A stretch of DNA of 64,000 bases from Leisingera coralii (GCF_049056525.1 NZ_JBHUPT010000001.1:1-64000); one strand, 5' to 3'; counted from the stretch's first letter, positions 24,601-34,576 are shown. Numbers and translations are program-made. Notes: generated by a model not told the origin, from the sequence alone.

Positions 24601-24933
24601 TCAGTTCAGCTGGTAGTGCAGCGCATAGGCGCCGCCATCGAAATTGCCGAACATTTCCGGCACGTCCGGGTGGCCGACCGGTTCCCCGGAATAATCCGCG
24701 ACCAGGTTCTGCTCCGAGACATACGCCACGTAGTAGCTTTGATCGTTCTCCGCCAGCAGGTGGTAGAAGGGCTGGTCCTTTACCGGACGGCTGTCTTCAG
24801 GGATCGCCTCGTACCATTCCTCGGTGTTGGAGAATTCCGGATCGACGTCGAAAACCACCCCGCGGAAGGGGTGCTTCCGGTGGCGGACGACCTGCCCAAG
24901 ATTGTATTTTGCTCGTGTTCTCAACATGGTCAT
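24601..24933 (-). CDS. hspQ: Heat shock protein HspQ
   Basis: A 110-residue protein of the HspQ/YccV family, which binds hemimethylated DNA in vitro and acts as an adaptor and specificity enhancer for Lon in enterobacteria. Family segments are YNLGQVVRHRKHPFRGVVFD, DQPFYHLLAE, YVAYVSEQNL and the C-terminal FDGGAYALHYQLN. It is convergent with the gamma-glutamyltransferase-family gene and divergent from the AEC carrier gene. Confidence 0.94.
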   Translation of the reverse strand: MTMLRTRAKYNLGQVVRHRKHPFRGVVFDVDPEFSNTEEWYEAIPEDSRPVKDQPFYHLLAENDQSYYVAYVSEQNLVADYSGEPVGHPDVPEMFGNFDGGAYALHYQLN

Positions 24934-25013
24934 GTTAGCCCCCGTTCCTTGTAAATAGCGCGCCCGCGCAGCAATTGTCCAACTCTTGACGCAAATTTTC
25001 GGGGAAACAGATT

Positions 25014-25901
25014 GTGAACCTCGCTTTGACAGTGCTCGAAATCACCGCTCCGGTGTTCCTTCTGGCCTCTGCCGGGTTCATCTGGGTGAAGCTTGGATTT
25101 GAGTTCCGGACCCAGTTTGTCACCCGGCTGGCAATGACGCTGGCGGTGCCCTGCCTGATCTTCACAGCGCTGATGAACACCAGCCTGGACAAGGCTGCGC
25201 TGGGAACATTTGTACTTGCCGCGCTGGCGGGCCACGCGGTGATGGCGGTGGCGGGCGAGGCCCTCTGCCGCATCAGCGGGCTGGAGCGGCGGACCTACCT
25301 GGCGCCTTTCATCTTCGGCAACACCGGCAACCTGGGCATCCCGCTGGCGATGTTTGCCTTTGGCGAGGCCGGGCTGGGATATGCCGTCGTCATGCTCGCC
25401 GTTTCAGCGATCCTGTCCTTTACGTACGGCATCTACCTGGTGGCCGGGCACAGCGCCGGCAGCAAGGTAATCCGGGAACCTATGGTCTGGGCAACGCTGC
25501 TGGGCGGGCTGTTCCTGTGGCAGGACTGGGAAACCCCGCGCTTTCTGACCAACGCGCTGGAGCTGACCGGGCAGATGGCAGTGCCGCTGATGCTGATTAC
25601 GCTGGGCACCGCCGTGGCCCGGCTGACACCCGGTGAAACCGGGAAGGCGGTTGCGCTGTCGCTATTAAAGTTCCTGGTCAGTGCCGCCGCGGGCTGGGGT
25701 CTCGCGGTGGCTTTTGGGCTGGATCCAACAGCCTCGGGTGTGCTGATCCTGCAGCTGGCCACCCCCGTCGCCGTGACAGCCTATCTTCTGGCTGAGAAAT
25801 TCGAGGCCGATTCCAGCGCCGTGGCCGGGCTGGTGGTGGTCTCGACCCTGATGTCCGCGCTGCTGTTGCCGCTGCTGCTGAGCCAGCTTCTGGAAATTTG
25901 A
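25014..25901 (+). CDS. AEC-family transporter (auxin efflux carrier type)
   Basis: A 295-residue inner-membrane protein with about ten hydrophobic helices in the 5+5 arrangement of the family. It contains FGNTGNLGIPLAMFAFGE, the central Asn/Gly-Pro crossover motif, and TPVAVTAYLLAEKF in the second repeat. Bacterial members export or exchange small organic acids such as malate. The start is GTG at 25014 after GGGGAAACAG. The substrate is not known. Confidence 0.9.
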   Translation: MNLALTVLEITAPVFLLASAGFIWVKLGFEFRTQFVTRLAMTLAVPCLIFTALMNTSLDKAALGTFVLAALAGHAVMAVAGEALCRISGLERRTYLAPFIFGNTGNLGIPLAMFAFGEAGLGYAVVMLAVSAILSFTYGIYLVAGHSAGSKVIREPMVWATLLGGLFLWQDWETPRFLTNALELTGQMAVPLMLITLGTAVARLTPGETGKAVALSLLKFLVSAAAGWGLAVAFGLDPTASGVLILQLATPVAVTAYLLAEKFEADSSAVAGLVVVSTLMSALLLPLLLSQLLEI

Positions 25902-25968
25902 TTTTCACACCCGCCGCAATCCGCTAGACTTGCCGAAAACAAACCCAATACAAAAATGGGCTGAGGCA

Positions 25969-26556
25969 ATGAGCAGATTCCTGAGCGCCCTTGTTCTCCT
26001 CTTGGCGGTTGCGTCATGCGGAGGCGGGCACAAAGCGCCGCCGCGCAACCTGGATAATGCATGCAGCATCATCCAGCAGCGTCCTGAATACCTGAAGGCG
26101 TTCCGCGCCACCCAGCGCCGCTGGGGCGTGCCGGTGCATGTGCAGATGGCAACCATCTATCACGAAAGCCGGTTCCGCGGCGACGCCCGCACGCCGCACC
26201 AGTTCCTGCTGGGTGTGATCCCGGTCGGGCGGCAATCCAGCGCCTATGGCTACAGCCAGGCCCTGGACGGCACCTGGGATGATTACCGCCGCGATACCGG
26301 GCGGCGCCGGGCCAAACGCAACCGCATCGGTGATGCCGCCGATTTCATGGGCTGGTACATGCGCAAGAGCTACGAGAAAAACGGCATTCCGCTTTATGAC
26401 GCGCGCAACCAGTACCTGGCCTACCACGAAGGCCATTACGGCTTTGCCCGCGGCAGCTACCGCTCCAAGTCCTGGCTGATGCGCGTCGCTGGACAGGTCG
26501 AATCCCGCGCCCAGACCTATCAGGCGCAACTCGCGACCTGCCGCAAATTCCGTTGA
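25969..26556 (+). CDS. Lytic transglycosylase-like lipoprotein
   Basis: A 195-residue protein with a type II signal peptide and lipobox LAVASC|GGG near residue 17, so probably anchored to a membrane facing the periplasm. The catalytic-domain features of SLT-type enzymes are present: Glu in IYHESRFRGDA and AYGYSQALDGTWDDY. They cleave peptidoglycan glycan strands with 1,6-anhydro product formation. The start at 25969 follows GGGCTGAGGC; an in-frame ATG at 25930 would add 13 hydrophilic residues before the signal. Confidence 0.88.
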   Translation: MSRFLSALVLLLAVASCGGGHKAPPRNLDNACSIIQQRPEYLKAFRATQRRWGVPVHVQMATIYHESRFRGDARTPHQFLLGVIPVGRQSSAYGYSQALDGTWDDYRRDTGRRRAKRNRIGDAADFMGWYMRKSYEKNGIPLYDARNQYLAYHEGHYGFARGSYRSKSWLMRVAGQVESRAQTYQAQLATCRKFR

Positions 26557-26713
26557 CGCACAGCAGGCGGGTTCTCCCGCCCGCTTCGGAGGCTTTCCGG
26601 CGAAAGCCGCCCCCTCAGCCGTTGGGACGGGCAGCGCGCTGAAGCGCGCTGCGGTTTCGCGTCATTTGCTCCGTAACGGTTGTTAGCACACGATTGCGCG
26701 CCGGGCGCCAGCC

Positions 26714-26776
26714 CGGCGCCGGGCCCAAGGCCGCCAGGCGGTTCCGGCAAAGCCGGAGCAGCCGCGGGCGCGGGAG
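26714..26776 (+). repeat. Structured junction repeat, copy 1
   Basis: CGGCGCCGGGCCCAAG (26714-26729), a variable hairpin (TTCCGGCAAAGCCGGAG near 26742-26758), then GGGCGCGGGAG (26766-26776). It lies between the convergent lytic transglycosylase and lolA genes. Related copies are at 34800-34861 and, on the minus strand, at about 37278-37360. Confidence 0.75.
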
Positions 26777-26794
26777 CCCCAGTTTCTTATTGCC

Positions 26795-27379
26795 TCAGCG
26801 GGATCTGCCGCTGGTGGTGAACAGGCTGGAGGACAGCGGTTTGCCGGTTTCCATCGCCCCCAGGATGACGGTCGTCTGGCCGCCCGCGCTGTCATGGATC
26901 ACCCATTTGCGCAGCTCCACCGGATTGCCGGTGAACATCATCTCGATACTGCCGTAATCCGGATTCTCCGGATCCTGCGCCCGCACGATGGTCGACGTTC
27001 CGTCAAAGCTGTGTCCCACAACCATATTGGCACGGCCCAGATCCACCCGGCGGTCGAGGATGATCGACAGCGGTGTCCGTTTCAGCGGATAGGTCTCCGG
27101 CGGCTGATTGGACTTGGGGTCGTGGATCACCACTGCCCCGCCGCCGGCCACCACCGTGCCGCCGCCCTTGCCGTCATACTCGAACCGCATCCGCCCCGGC
27201 CGGTGCATATACAGCTTTCCGGTCGACAGGCTGCCGTCGTCGTTGATCTGGGTGAAGGGCGAAGACGCCGTCGTGATCCCGTTCAGATAACCCGAGATCT
27301 CGTTCAGGCTCAGTTTCTCTGCCGCCCAGGAGGCAGGCGCGGCGAGGGTCAGCGCAATGGCAAGTGCAATCCGTTTCAT
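26795..27379 (-). CDS. lolA: Outer-membrane lipoprotein carrier protein LolA
   Basis: A 194-residue periplasmic chaperone that moves lipoproteins from the inner to the outer membrane. The signal peptide is MKRIALAIALTLAAPASWA|A. The body shows the LolA pattern: FTQINDDGSLSTGKLYMHRPG, then MRFEYDG, VIHDPKSNQ and TYPLKRTPLSIIL. It follows ftsK by 80 bases on the same strand, a common alphaproteobacterial order. Confidence 0.93.
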   Translation of the reverse strand: MKRIALAIALTLAAPASWAAEKLSLNEISGYLNGITTASSPFTQINDDGSLSTGKLYMHRPGRMRFEYDGKGGGTVVAGGGAVVIHDPKSNQPPETYPLKRTPLSIILDRRVDLGRANMVVGHSFDGTSTIVRAQDPENPDYGSIEMMFTGNPVELRKWVIHDSAGGQTTVILGAMETGKPLSSSLFTTSGRSR

Positions 27380-27459
27380 GAGACCAACATAGGTGCGCCA
27401 CTGCAGATGTGAAGATGCCGGACCCGCGGGGGATCCGGCATCGGCAGATTTTTGTCAGC

Positions 27460-30400
27460 TCACTGTTCGGGAACCAGAATTTCCCGTTTGCCGACGTGGT
27501 TGGCGGCTGAGACGACGCCCTCTTCCTCCATCTGCTCCACCAAACGCGCGGCCTTGTTGTAGCCGATCGCCAGCTTGCGCTGGATGTAGGAGGTCGAACA
27601 CTTGCGGTCCTTGATCACGATGGCAACTGCCGTGTCATAGAGCGCGTCCTCGGTGTCGGTATTGCCGCCAGTGTTCAGCCCCAGCACCGCGTCGATATTG
27701 TCGGCTTTGTCCTCATCCGGACCATCCAGCACGCTGCCAACATAATCCGGCGGGCCGAACTGCTTGAGGTGGTTGACCACCTCCTCGACCTCTTCATCGG
27801 AACAGAACGGGCCGTGGCAACGGGTAATCTTGGCGCCGCCCGCCATGTACAGCATGTCGCCCATGCCCAGGAGCTGCTCGGCGCCCATTTCGCCCAGGAT
27901 CGTCCGGCTGTCGACCTTGGAGGTCACCTGGAAGGAAATCCGGGTCGGGAAGTTTGCCTTGATGGTGCCGGTGATCACATCGACCGAGGGGCGCTGGGTC
28001 GCCATGATCAGGTGAATGCCGGAGGCCCGGGCCATCTGCGCCAGGCGCTGGATGCAGGCTTCGATCTCCTTGCCCGCAACCATCATAAGGTCGGCCATCT
28101 CGTCGACGATAACGACGATATAGGGCAGCGCCTTGGGTTCGAACTCTTCGGTCTCGAACACCGGCTCGCCCGTGTCATCGTCAAATCCGGTCTGCACCGT
28201 GCGCGAGAACATCTCGCCCTTGGCCAGCGCTTCCTTCACCCGGCCGTTGTAGCCCGCGATGTTGCGCACGCCCATCTTGGACATCTTGCGGTAGCGGTCT
28301 TCCATCTCGCCCACCACCCATTTCAGGGCGACAACGGCCTTTTTCGGGTCGGTCACAACGGGCGACAGCAGATGCGGGATGCCGTCATAGACGGACAGTT
28401 CCAGCATCTTGGGGTCGATCATGATCAGGCGGCATTCATCCGGCGTCAGCTTGTAGAGCAGCGACAGGATCATGGTGTTGATCGCCACCGACTTACCGGA
28501 GCCGGTGGTGCCCGCGATCAGCAGGTGGGGCATCTTGGCAAGGTTCGCGACCATGGCGTCGCCGCCGATGTCTTTGCCCAGTGCCAGCGGCAGCGCGTGG
28601 TTGCCGTCGCCGAAGTCGCGGGACGACAGAATTTCGCGCAACACGACCTTTTCGCGCTTCTCGTTCGGCAGTTCGATGCCGATTACGGTGCGGCCCGGAA
28701 CGGTCGAGACCCGCGCGGACAGCGCAGACATGGACCGCGCAATGTCATCCGCCAGGCCGATCACGCGCGAGGCCTTGAGGCCCGGGGCCGGCTCCAGCTC
28801 ATACATGGTCACCACGGGGCCAGGACGGACCGAGACGATCTCACCCTTCACGCCGTAGTCGTCCAGTACCGTTTCCAGCATCCGGGCGTTTTCTTCCAGC
28901 GCCTCATCGCTGAGGTGGTGCCGCTCGATGCTTGTCGGGTTGGTCAGCAGGTTGAGCGGCGGCAGCTCGAAATCGCTGCTGCTGTCGTCGAAGGCCAGAT
29001 TGGGCTGGGCTTCTGCCTTGGCGCGTGTGGAGGGCTGCACAGCCTTGCGCACCGGCTTTTCGACAACAGCCTTGCGCGGCTCCGCCACCGGCAGGTCAAC
29101 CGTCAGGCGCGGTCCCGCCGTCTTGGGCTTTTCCGGAGCAGGTGCGGGCGGCGCAACCGGCGCGGCCTGATCCGGAAGTGCTTCGAAGGGCACATGGTCC
29201 GGTGTCAGCATCTCATAACCGGGCGCGGAATCTGCAGTGTCAGCATCCTCGTGCCGGTCTGCAACCGGTGCTGCGGGGATCGCTGCCTCGTCTGCAGGTG
29301 CCTGCCAGACCAGCGGCGGCTCTTCCTGCAGCGGCGGCACAGGGGCCTGCGCTGCGGTCAGCGGCGGCTCGGGCGGCAGCCCGCCCTGGGACGCTGCCGG
29401 GTTGAAGATCAGCGGCGCGGGGCGCTGGCCGCGGCCCTTGGTCAACGGCAGATTCGGGTCCTGCTCCGGCGGTACCTCGGCAGCGCGGCGGATCCGGACG
29501 GCATTGGCGATTTTCTGGGAAATCCGGTCCTCGCCAGCCTCTCCATCCGCCAAATTTTCAATTCCATCCGCATCCTGCATCTCGGGCGCATAGGCATTTT
29601 CGGCCTCAGGCGCAGGCGCCGCGCGGCGGATCAGCCCCGGAACGCGGGACAGCAGACCCGCCTTGGCAGGAGCCGCCGGCTCTTCCGTCGCGGTTTCTGC
29701 CATGTAGGCGCCATAGGTATCTTCGGGGTAGTCCTCGAACATCTCGGGGTCTTGCTCGGCGCTGGCATAGGCAGCGGCATCCTCATCGGCGGCATGCGCG
29801 CGCTCTGCCCGCTCCTTTCGGTAAGTCATCGCGGCCTGCAGCCCGCTGGAGGCACCGCGGCCCAGCAGGGCGGCAACTGCGCCATAGCCCAGGATCAGCC
29901 CGACCATCACCTTGTGCAGGCCTTTCTTCACCTCGGGCCAGGTAAAACCCAGCACCACGCAGCCAAGTGCCAGCATGCCTGCCGCGCTAAGCAGCGACAT
30001 GATCTTGACCATGAAATGCAGGCTGACCGGCAGCAGCGCCAAGAGCGCGCCCAGGAAGGTGTAGCCCACCATGCCGCCCAGGCCGAAGTCGTAATTCTGC
30101 TGCCAGGTGGAGCTGGCATTCAGGGTTTCCATGTGCAACGCGACCACCAGCAGCCACGGCACCGACAGGAGCATCGGCCAGACCACCCGGTCCTCGCCCC
30201 GGTGCAGCACAAAGCGCAGGCCCCAGGCCGACAGGAACAGCGGCAGTGCCCAGCTGGCCTTGCCGAACAGGGTGATCAGGATGAAGGAGACAGAGGCGCC
30301 CGGACGGCCCAGCCAGTTCTGCACCGGCGCGTCGGTTGAAACGGTCCAATTCGGATCTTCGGGCGTGTAGGAGCCGAGCATGGCGGCAACCATCACCCCC

Positions 30401-30504
30401 AAAAGGACCAGGGCAACCCCGATCAGCTCCTTACCGCGCTTTTCAATGGCCGCCTGCATGTTGCTGTCGAGCAGCGGATCGCGGCTGCGGGTTTGAAATG
30501 CCAT
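27460..30504 (-). CDS. ftsK: DNA translocase FtsK
   Basis: A 1014-residue septal DNA pump that segregates chromosome termini and assists division. Seen in order: four N-terminal membrane helices (about residues 25-185), a long Pro/Ala/Glu-rich linker to ~residue 500, and the RecA-like motor with Walker A GTTGSGKS (about 665-672) and Walker B VVIVDEMADLMM (about 800). The C-terminal gamma winged helix (CSTSYIQRKLAIGYNKAARL) reads orienting DNA motifs. Full family length. It lies between an aminotransferase gene and lolA on the same strand. Confidence 0.96.
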   Translation of the reverse strand: MAFQTRSRDPLLDSNMQAAIEKRGKELIGVALVLLGVMVAAMLGSYTPEDPNWTVSTDAPVQNWLGRPGASVSFILITLFGKASWALPLFLSAWGLRFVLHRGEDRVVWPMLLSVPWLLVVALHMETLNASSTWQQNYDFGLGGMVGYTFLGALLALLPVSLHFMVKIMSLLSAAGMLALGCVVLGFTWPEVKKGLHKVMVGLILGYGAVAALLGRGASSGLQAAMTYRKERAERAHAADEDAAAYASAEQDPEMFEDYPEDTYGAYMAETATEEPAAPAKAGLLSRVPGLIRRAAPAPEAENAYAPEMQDADGIENLADGEAGEDRISQKIANAVRIRRAAEVPPEQDPNLPLTKGRGQRPAPLIFNPAASQGGLPPEPPLTAAQAPVPPLQEEPPLVWQAPADEAAIPAAPVADRHEDADTADSAPGYEMLTPDHVPFEALPDQAAPVAPPAPAPEKPKTAGPRLTVDLPVAEPRKAVVEKPVRKAVQPSTRAKAEAQPNLAFDDSSSDFELPPLNLLTNPTSIERHHLSDEALEENARMLETVLDDYGVKGEIVSVRPGPVVTMYELEPAPGLKASRVIGLADDIARSMSALSARVSTVPGRTVIGIELPNEKREKVVLREILSSRDFGDGNHALPLALGKDIGGDAMVANLAKMPHLLIAGTTGSGKSVAINTMILSLLYKLTPDECRLIMIDPKMLELSVYDGIPHLLSPVVTDPKKAVVALKWVVGEMEDRYRKMSKMGVRNIAGYNGRVKEALAKGEMFSRTVQTGFDDDTGEPVFETEEFEPKALPYIVVIVDEMADLMMVAGKEIEACIQRLAQMARASGIHLIMATQRPSVDVITGTIKANFPTRISFQVTSKVDSRTILGEMGAEQLLGMGDMLYMAGGAKITRCHGPFCSDEEVEEVVNHLKQFGPPDYVGSVLDGPDEDKADNIDAVLGLNTGGNTDTEDALYDTAVAIVIKDRKCSTSYIQRKLAIGYNKAARLVEQMEEEGVVSAANHVGKREILVPEQ

Positions 30505-30587
30505 GCCTACCTCAGTTCCGTTTCATTTGCCCGTGCCCTGCTGTTCGCCGCAGGGTCACGGGCCTGTCCGTTTTTGGTTTTGGCTGC

Positions 30588-30609
30588 GCGGCCCCCAGCC
30601 AAGGGCCGC
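30588..30609 (-). terminator. GC hairpin after the aminotransferase gene
   Basis: GCGGCCC (30588-30594) and GGGCCGC (30603-30609) form a 7-bp stem 11 bases beyond the stop of the minus-strand aminotransferase. There is no good T-tract, so termination before ftsK is uncertain. Confidence 0.35.
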
Positions 30610-30619
30610 TCAGCAGAAT

Positions 30620-31798
30620 TCAGTAAAGGCAGCCGCGCAGCGTGCTCAGCGCCGTGCGGGTGTCTTCGGCGGGGGCGACCAGCGCCACCCTGATGTAGCT
30701 CTCGCCCGGGTTCTGCCCAGGTTTGCCTTGCGCAAGATAGGCGCCGGGCAGCACCCGCACGCCGGTTTCCTTCCACAGCTTCAGCGCGGCCTGCTCGCCA
30801 TTGTCCACCGGAAGCCACAGGAAGAAGCCCGCTTCGGGCGCCATGTAGCCGTTGAGGCCGTCAAAGACCTCGTCTGCGATTTTGTACTTTTCCTGATACA
30901 GCGCACGGTTCTCCGCCACATGCACCTCATCCGCCCAGACTCGGGCGGCGGCGGCCTGCAAGGGTTCCGGCAGCGGTGCGCCGGAATAGGCGCGCAGCTG
31001 CTTGACCCGCTTAATGGTTTCCGGCCCGCCCGCAATCAGGCCAGAGCGCAGGCCCGGCAGGTTCGACCGCTTGGACAGCGAGTTGAACAGCACCACGCGC
31101 TCAGGATCGGCCCCCAGCTCCTGTGCCACGGTCAGCGCACCCACGGGCGCCTCATCGCGGTAGATCTCGGAATAGCATTCATCCGCGAAGATGCGGAAAT
31201 CGTATTTCTCAGCCAGCTGGATCAGCCGGGTCCAGTACGCGCGAGAAGCCACCGCGCCCTGCGGGTTGGCGGGCGAACAGATATAGGCCACGGCGGTGCG
31301 GCTCAGAACTTCTTCGGGCAGGTTTTCGTAATCCGGCAAATGGCCGGTGGCGGCGGTTGCAGGCACGAAAACAGGCTCTGCACCGACGGAAATCGTCGCC
31401 ACCATGTAGACCTGGTAGAAGGGGTTCGGGATCAGAACCACGGGTTTCTGACCGTTCTTCTGCTCCGGGCAGAGCGCCATCGCGGCGTTGTACAGCCCCT
31501 CACGGGTGCCGTTCAGCGCCATGATCTGCGTCTCAGGGTTTGCGGTCACGCCATAGCGGCGGCTGATCCAGTCCGAAATGGCGTCGCGCAGCTCCGGCGT
31601 GCCATCGTTGTTCGGATACTGGTTAAACCCGGCGGCGTTTTCGGCGATGACATCGGTGACCCAGGCCGGAAACGCATGTTTCGGTTCGCCAATGGTCATA
31701 TGCACCACATCCCCGCCGGGGGTGTGATGGTCCAACAGCGCCCTCAGGCGCGGAAACGCATAGGCTGGCAGGTTCGAAAACCGCTCAGGAAAATCCAT
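30620..31798 (-). CDS. Class I/II PLP-dependent aminotransferase (DapC-like)
   Basis: A 392-residue fold-type I enzyme. The Schiff-base Lys lies in NSLSKRSNLPGLR; other conserved parts are YPNNDGTPELRDAI, NPFYQVY, ICSPANPQGAV and FADECYSEIY. Sequence style and length match enzymes annotated as succinyldiaminopimelate aminotransferase (DapC), which would place it in lysine and peptidoglycan synthesis, but aspartate/aromatic-type specificity cannot be excluded. It sits between an amidase gene and ftsK. Confidence 0.88.
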   Translation of the reverse strand: MDFPERFSNLPAYAFPRLRALLDHHTPGGDVVHMTIGEPKHAFPAWVTDVIAENAAGFNQYPNNDGTPELRDAISDWISRRYGVTANPETQIMALNGTREGLYNAAMALCPEQKNGQKPVVLIPNPFYQVYMVATISVGAEPVFVPATAATGHLPDYENLPEEVLSRTAVAYICSPANPQGAVASRAYWTRLIQLAEKYDFRIFADECYSEIYRDEAPVGALTVAQELGADPERVVLFNSLSKRSNLPGLRSGLIAGGPETIKRVKQLRAYSGAPLPEPLQAAAARVWADEVHVAENRALYQEKYKIADEVFDGLNGYMAPEAGFFLWLPVDNGEQAALKLWKETGVRVLPGAYLAQGKPGQNPGESYIRVALVAPAEDTRTALSTLRGCLY

Positions 31799-31907
31799 GT
31801 CTTATGCCTCAGTCACGGGATCATTGGCGCCCCGTTTGCGCCTCAGGTTACAGATGGCGGGCGGATGCGTCCACCCGGTGAGTGGCCCGCTGGGCCGAAT
31901 GTGGCTT

Positions 31908-33239
31908 TCAGGCCAAGGCAGCCTCGATCGCGGCACCAGTGCGCAGCAAGGCTTCCTCGCAGTCCGGCTGCCCCAGCATCTGCAGCCCGCAGCTGGGCGT
32001 GCCGGTGGGCAGTGACAGCGCGCAAAGGCCCATCAGATTGCCGACCCGCGTGTTGCGCAGTGCCAGCAGATTGGACTGCACGTAGAAGTCATGATCGCTT
32101 TGCAGCCGCTCCAGGTTCGGCGGCAGGTTCGGCGAGGCCGGGGTGAGCACCGCATCAAAGCCTGCCACGGCCTGATCCCAGGCCATCCGGCACTGTTCCA
32201 GCTTGGCCCAGGCCGCGACGTAATCCGGGCCGCTGAACTGCGCGCCTGTGCGGAACCGTTCCAGGATTTCAGCATACATCAGCTGCGGAGAGGCCTCGAT
32301 CACATCTTTCCACAACCCATAGGCTTCGGTGGTGTAGAGAATCGGGCTAAGGCCCATGGCCTCTTCCAGCTCCGGCACCTCCAGCGGCACAATCTCTGCC
32401 CCGGCGTTTTTCAACCTCTCCAGCGTCTCCCGGTAGGCCGCCGCAATCTTCGGGTCCAGATCATCGTGCACGACATTTTGCAGATCGGCAAACCGGCGGC
32501 CTCTGAGAGTGGCGGGATTGCGCAGATCGGGGCCTGAGGTTCCCTCCAGCACCCCCAGCAGCAGTCCCGCATCCTCCACCGAGCGGGCCAGCGGGCCGAT
32601 GGTGTCGAACTTCAGGCACAGCGGCACCACGCCTTCCAGGGTGATCCTGCCCGATGTGGTCTTGAGCCCCACCAGGTCGTTCCAGGCAGAGGGAATTCGG
32701 ACCGAACCGCCCGTGTCAGAGCCGATTCCAGCCGCCGCCAAGCCAAAAGCCACGGATGCAGCGGCGCCGGAGGAAGACCCGCCCGGCGCTGCGCCCTGGT
32801 CATTCACGCAGGGCGGCGTTTCCTTGACCGGGTTGAAGCCCAGGCCGGAAAACGCCAGCTCGCTCATATGGGTCTTGCCCAGGCAGACCGTGCCCATCAG
32901 GGTCGCATTGCGCAACACAGCAGCGTCCTGATCCGGCACCCGCCCCTTGAGCAGGTCAGAGCCGGATTCTGTCGCGGTGCCGGCGCTGTCGAACAGATCC
33001 TTCCAGCTGACCGGCACCCCGTCCAGCAATGACCTGCGCAGGCCCAGATCGGCACGCTGCTCAGCCGCTTCCGCCTCCGCCAGGGCACGGTCATGCGTCA
33101 CCTGCGTGTAGATCCGCTCTTTCAGGGGATGCGCGTCGATGGCGTCCAGATAGCAGCGGGTCAGCGCCACTGGGCCGATTTCACCCGCTTCAATCCCGCG
33201 TCCCAGATCGGCGGCCGTCATCGTCAGCCAGTCTTGCAT
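31908..33239 (-). CDS. Amidase (amidase signature family)
   Basis: A 443-residue Ser-cisSer-Lys hydrolase. The catalytic Lys is in GVPVSWKDLFDSAG, the cis-Ser in APGGSSSGAAASVAFG, and the nucleophile Ser in GSDTGGSVRIPSAW. The start at the ATG at 33239 is supported by GGGAGA at a proper distance; the frame extends upstream to 33422 through sequence that belongs to the divergent promoter region. No GatB/GatC neighbours are present, so it is more likely a catabolic amidase than the glutamyl-tRNA amidotransferase subunit. Confidence 0.9.
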   Translation of the reverse strand: MQDWLTMTAADLGRGIEAGEIGPVALTRCYLDAIDAHPLKERIYTQVTHDRALAEAEAAEQRADLGLRRSLLDGVPVSWKDLFDSAGTATESGSDLLKGRVPDQDAAVLRNATLMGTVCLGKTHMSELAFSGLGFNPVKETPPCVNDQGAAPGGSSSGAAASVAFGLAAAGIGSDTGGSVRIPSAWNDLVGLKTTSGRITLEGVVPLCLKFDTIGPLARSVEDAGLLLGVLEGTSGPDLRNPATLRGRRFADLQNVVHDDLDPKIAAAYRETLERLKNAGAEIVPLEVPELEEAMGLSPILYTTEAYGLWKDVIEASPQLMYAEILERFRTGAQFSGPDYVAAWAKLEQCRMAWDQAVAGFDAVLTPASPNLPPNLERLQSDHDFYVQSNLLALRNTRVGNLMGLCALSLPTGTPSCGLQMLGQPDCEEALLRTGAAIEAALA

Positions 33240-33349
33240 CAGCATCTCTCCCATTGGCAGTTGCCGGTGACGGTAGCGGCAGCAGGACGCAGGCACAATC
33301 CCGCGCTTCCTGCATGGACAATCCCGCCAGCAGGCGCATATTGCGGGGC

Positions 33350-34576
33350 ATGAAAAACGCGTCTGATATCCTGATCGTGGGCGGCGGGCTGAATGGCCCG
33401 GCGCTGGCCCTGGCCCTGGCACAAACCGGCCACAGCGTCACCGTGGTCGACTCGCTGACCCCGGACAAGCTGGCGGATGAGGGGTTCGACGGCCGCGGTT
33501 ATGCGCTGGCGCTCGCCTCGCAGCGGCTGCTGCAGCAGACCGGCGTCTGGCAGCATGTCGGGGACAATGCCCAGCCGATGCTGGAGATCAAGGTGACGGA
33601 CGGGCACGCCGGCCACGGCCCCTCGCCGTTCTTCATCCATTTCGACCATGCCGAGCTGGAAGAAGGCCCGATGGGCTATATGGTCGAGGACCGTTTCCTG
33701 CGCCGCGCCTTCCTGCAAGCGATGGAAGACGCGCCGGGCATTACCCTGGTGTCAGGCCGCACCGTGACCGCACAGGCCCCGGACCAGACCGGCGTGACCG
33801 TCACCCTGGACGACGGCGGAGAGCTGCGCGGCCAGGTCCTGGTCGGCTCCGACGGGCGCCGCAGCGGCACCGCCCAGCGGGCGGGCATCAAGAGGACTGG
33901 CTGGGATTACGGCCAGACTGCGCTGGTCTGCGCCATTGATCACGAGAAGCCGCATCACGGCATCGCGCATCAGTTCTTCATGCCGCCAGGCCCGCTGGCG
34001 ATCCTGCCGCTGCCGGGCAACCGGTCCTCGATCGTGTGGAGCGAGCGGACGGAAACCGCCAAGGCCATCCACGCGCTGGAGGATGCAGAGTATATCCAGG
34101 CCCTGCGCCCGCGGTTTGGCGATTTCCTGGGGGAAATTTCCCTGGCCGGCAAGCGCTTTACCTATCCGCTGAACCTCACTATCGCCAACAGCTTCATTGG
34201 CGACCGCATGGCGCTGGTCGGTGATGCTGCGCATGGGATGCACCCCATCGCCGGCCAAGGTTTGAACGCGGGCCTGCGCGATGTTGGAGCATTGGCCGAG
34301 GTGATCACCGAGGCCACCCGCCGGGGTGAAGATATCGGCTCGCCGCTGGTGATGGAACGCTACCAGCAATGGCGCCGGTTTGACACGGCCTCGCTGGTGG
34401 CGGCCACGGATGTGTTCAACCGGCTGTTCTCAAACGACAATCCGCTGCTGCGGCTGGGCCGGGACATCGGCATGGGGCTGGCCGGTGCGATTCCGGGGCT
34501 GCGCCGCAATTTCGTGCGCGAGGCAGCAGGGCTGACCGGCGACCTGCCCCGGCTGCTGAAAGGCCAGGCGATTTAG
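33350..34576 (+). CDS. UbiH/UbiF/COQ6-family FAD-dependent hydroxylase
   Basis: A 408-residue flavoprotein monooxygenase probably acting in ubiquinone ring hydroxylation at the inner face of the membrane. It shows the FAD loop VGGGLNGPALALALA, the VGSDGRRSGTAQRAG segment and the family signature GDRMALVGDAAHGMHPIAGQ. The start ATG at 33350 follows TTGCGGGGC and is divergent from the amidase gene. Which ring position it hydroxylates (UbiH, UbiF or UbiI role) is not clear. Confidence 0.9.
   Translation: MKNASDILIVGGGLNGPALALALAQTGHSVTVVDSLTPDKLADEGFDGRGYALALASQRLLQQTGVWQHVGDNAQPMLEIKVTDGHAGHGPSPFFIHFDHAELEEGPMGYMVEDRFLRRAFLQAMEDAPGITLVSGRTVTAQAPDQTGVTVTLDDGGELRGQVLVGSDGRRSGTAQRAGIKRTGWDYGQTALVCAIDHEKPHHGIAHQFFMPPGPLAILPLPGNRSSIVWSERTETAKAIHALEDAEYIQALRPRFGDFLGEISLAGKRFTYPLNLTIANSFIGDRMALVGDAAHGMHPIAGQGLNAGLRDVGALAEVITEATRRGEDIGSPLVMERYQQWRRFDTASLVAATDVFNRLFSNDNPLLRLGRDIGMGLAGAIPGLRRNFVREAAGLTGDLPRLLKGQAI

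Noticed and set aside
27769..30339. An 856-codon open frame opposite ftsK
   Set aside because: Antisense to a complete ftsK; Gln/Arg/His-rich shadow composition and no ribosome site.
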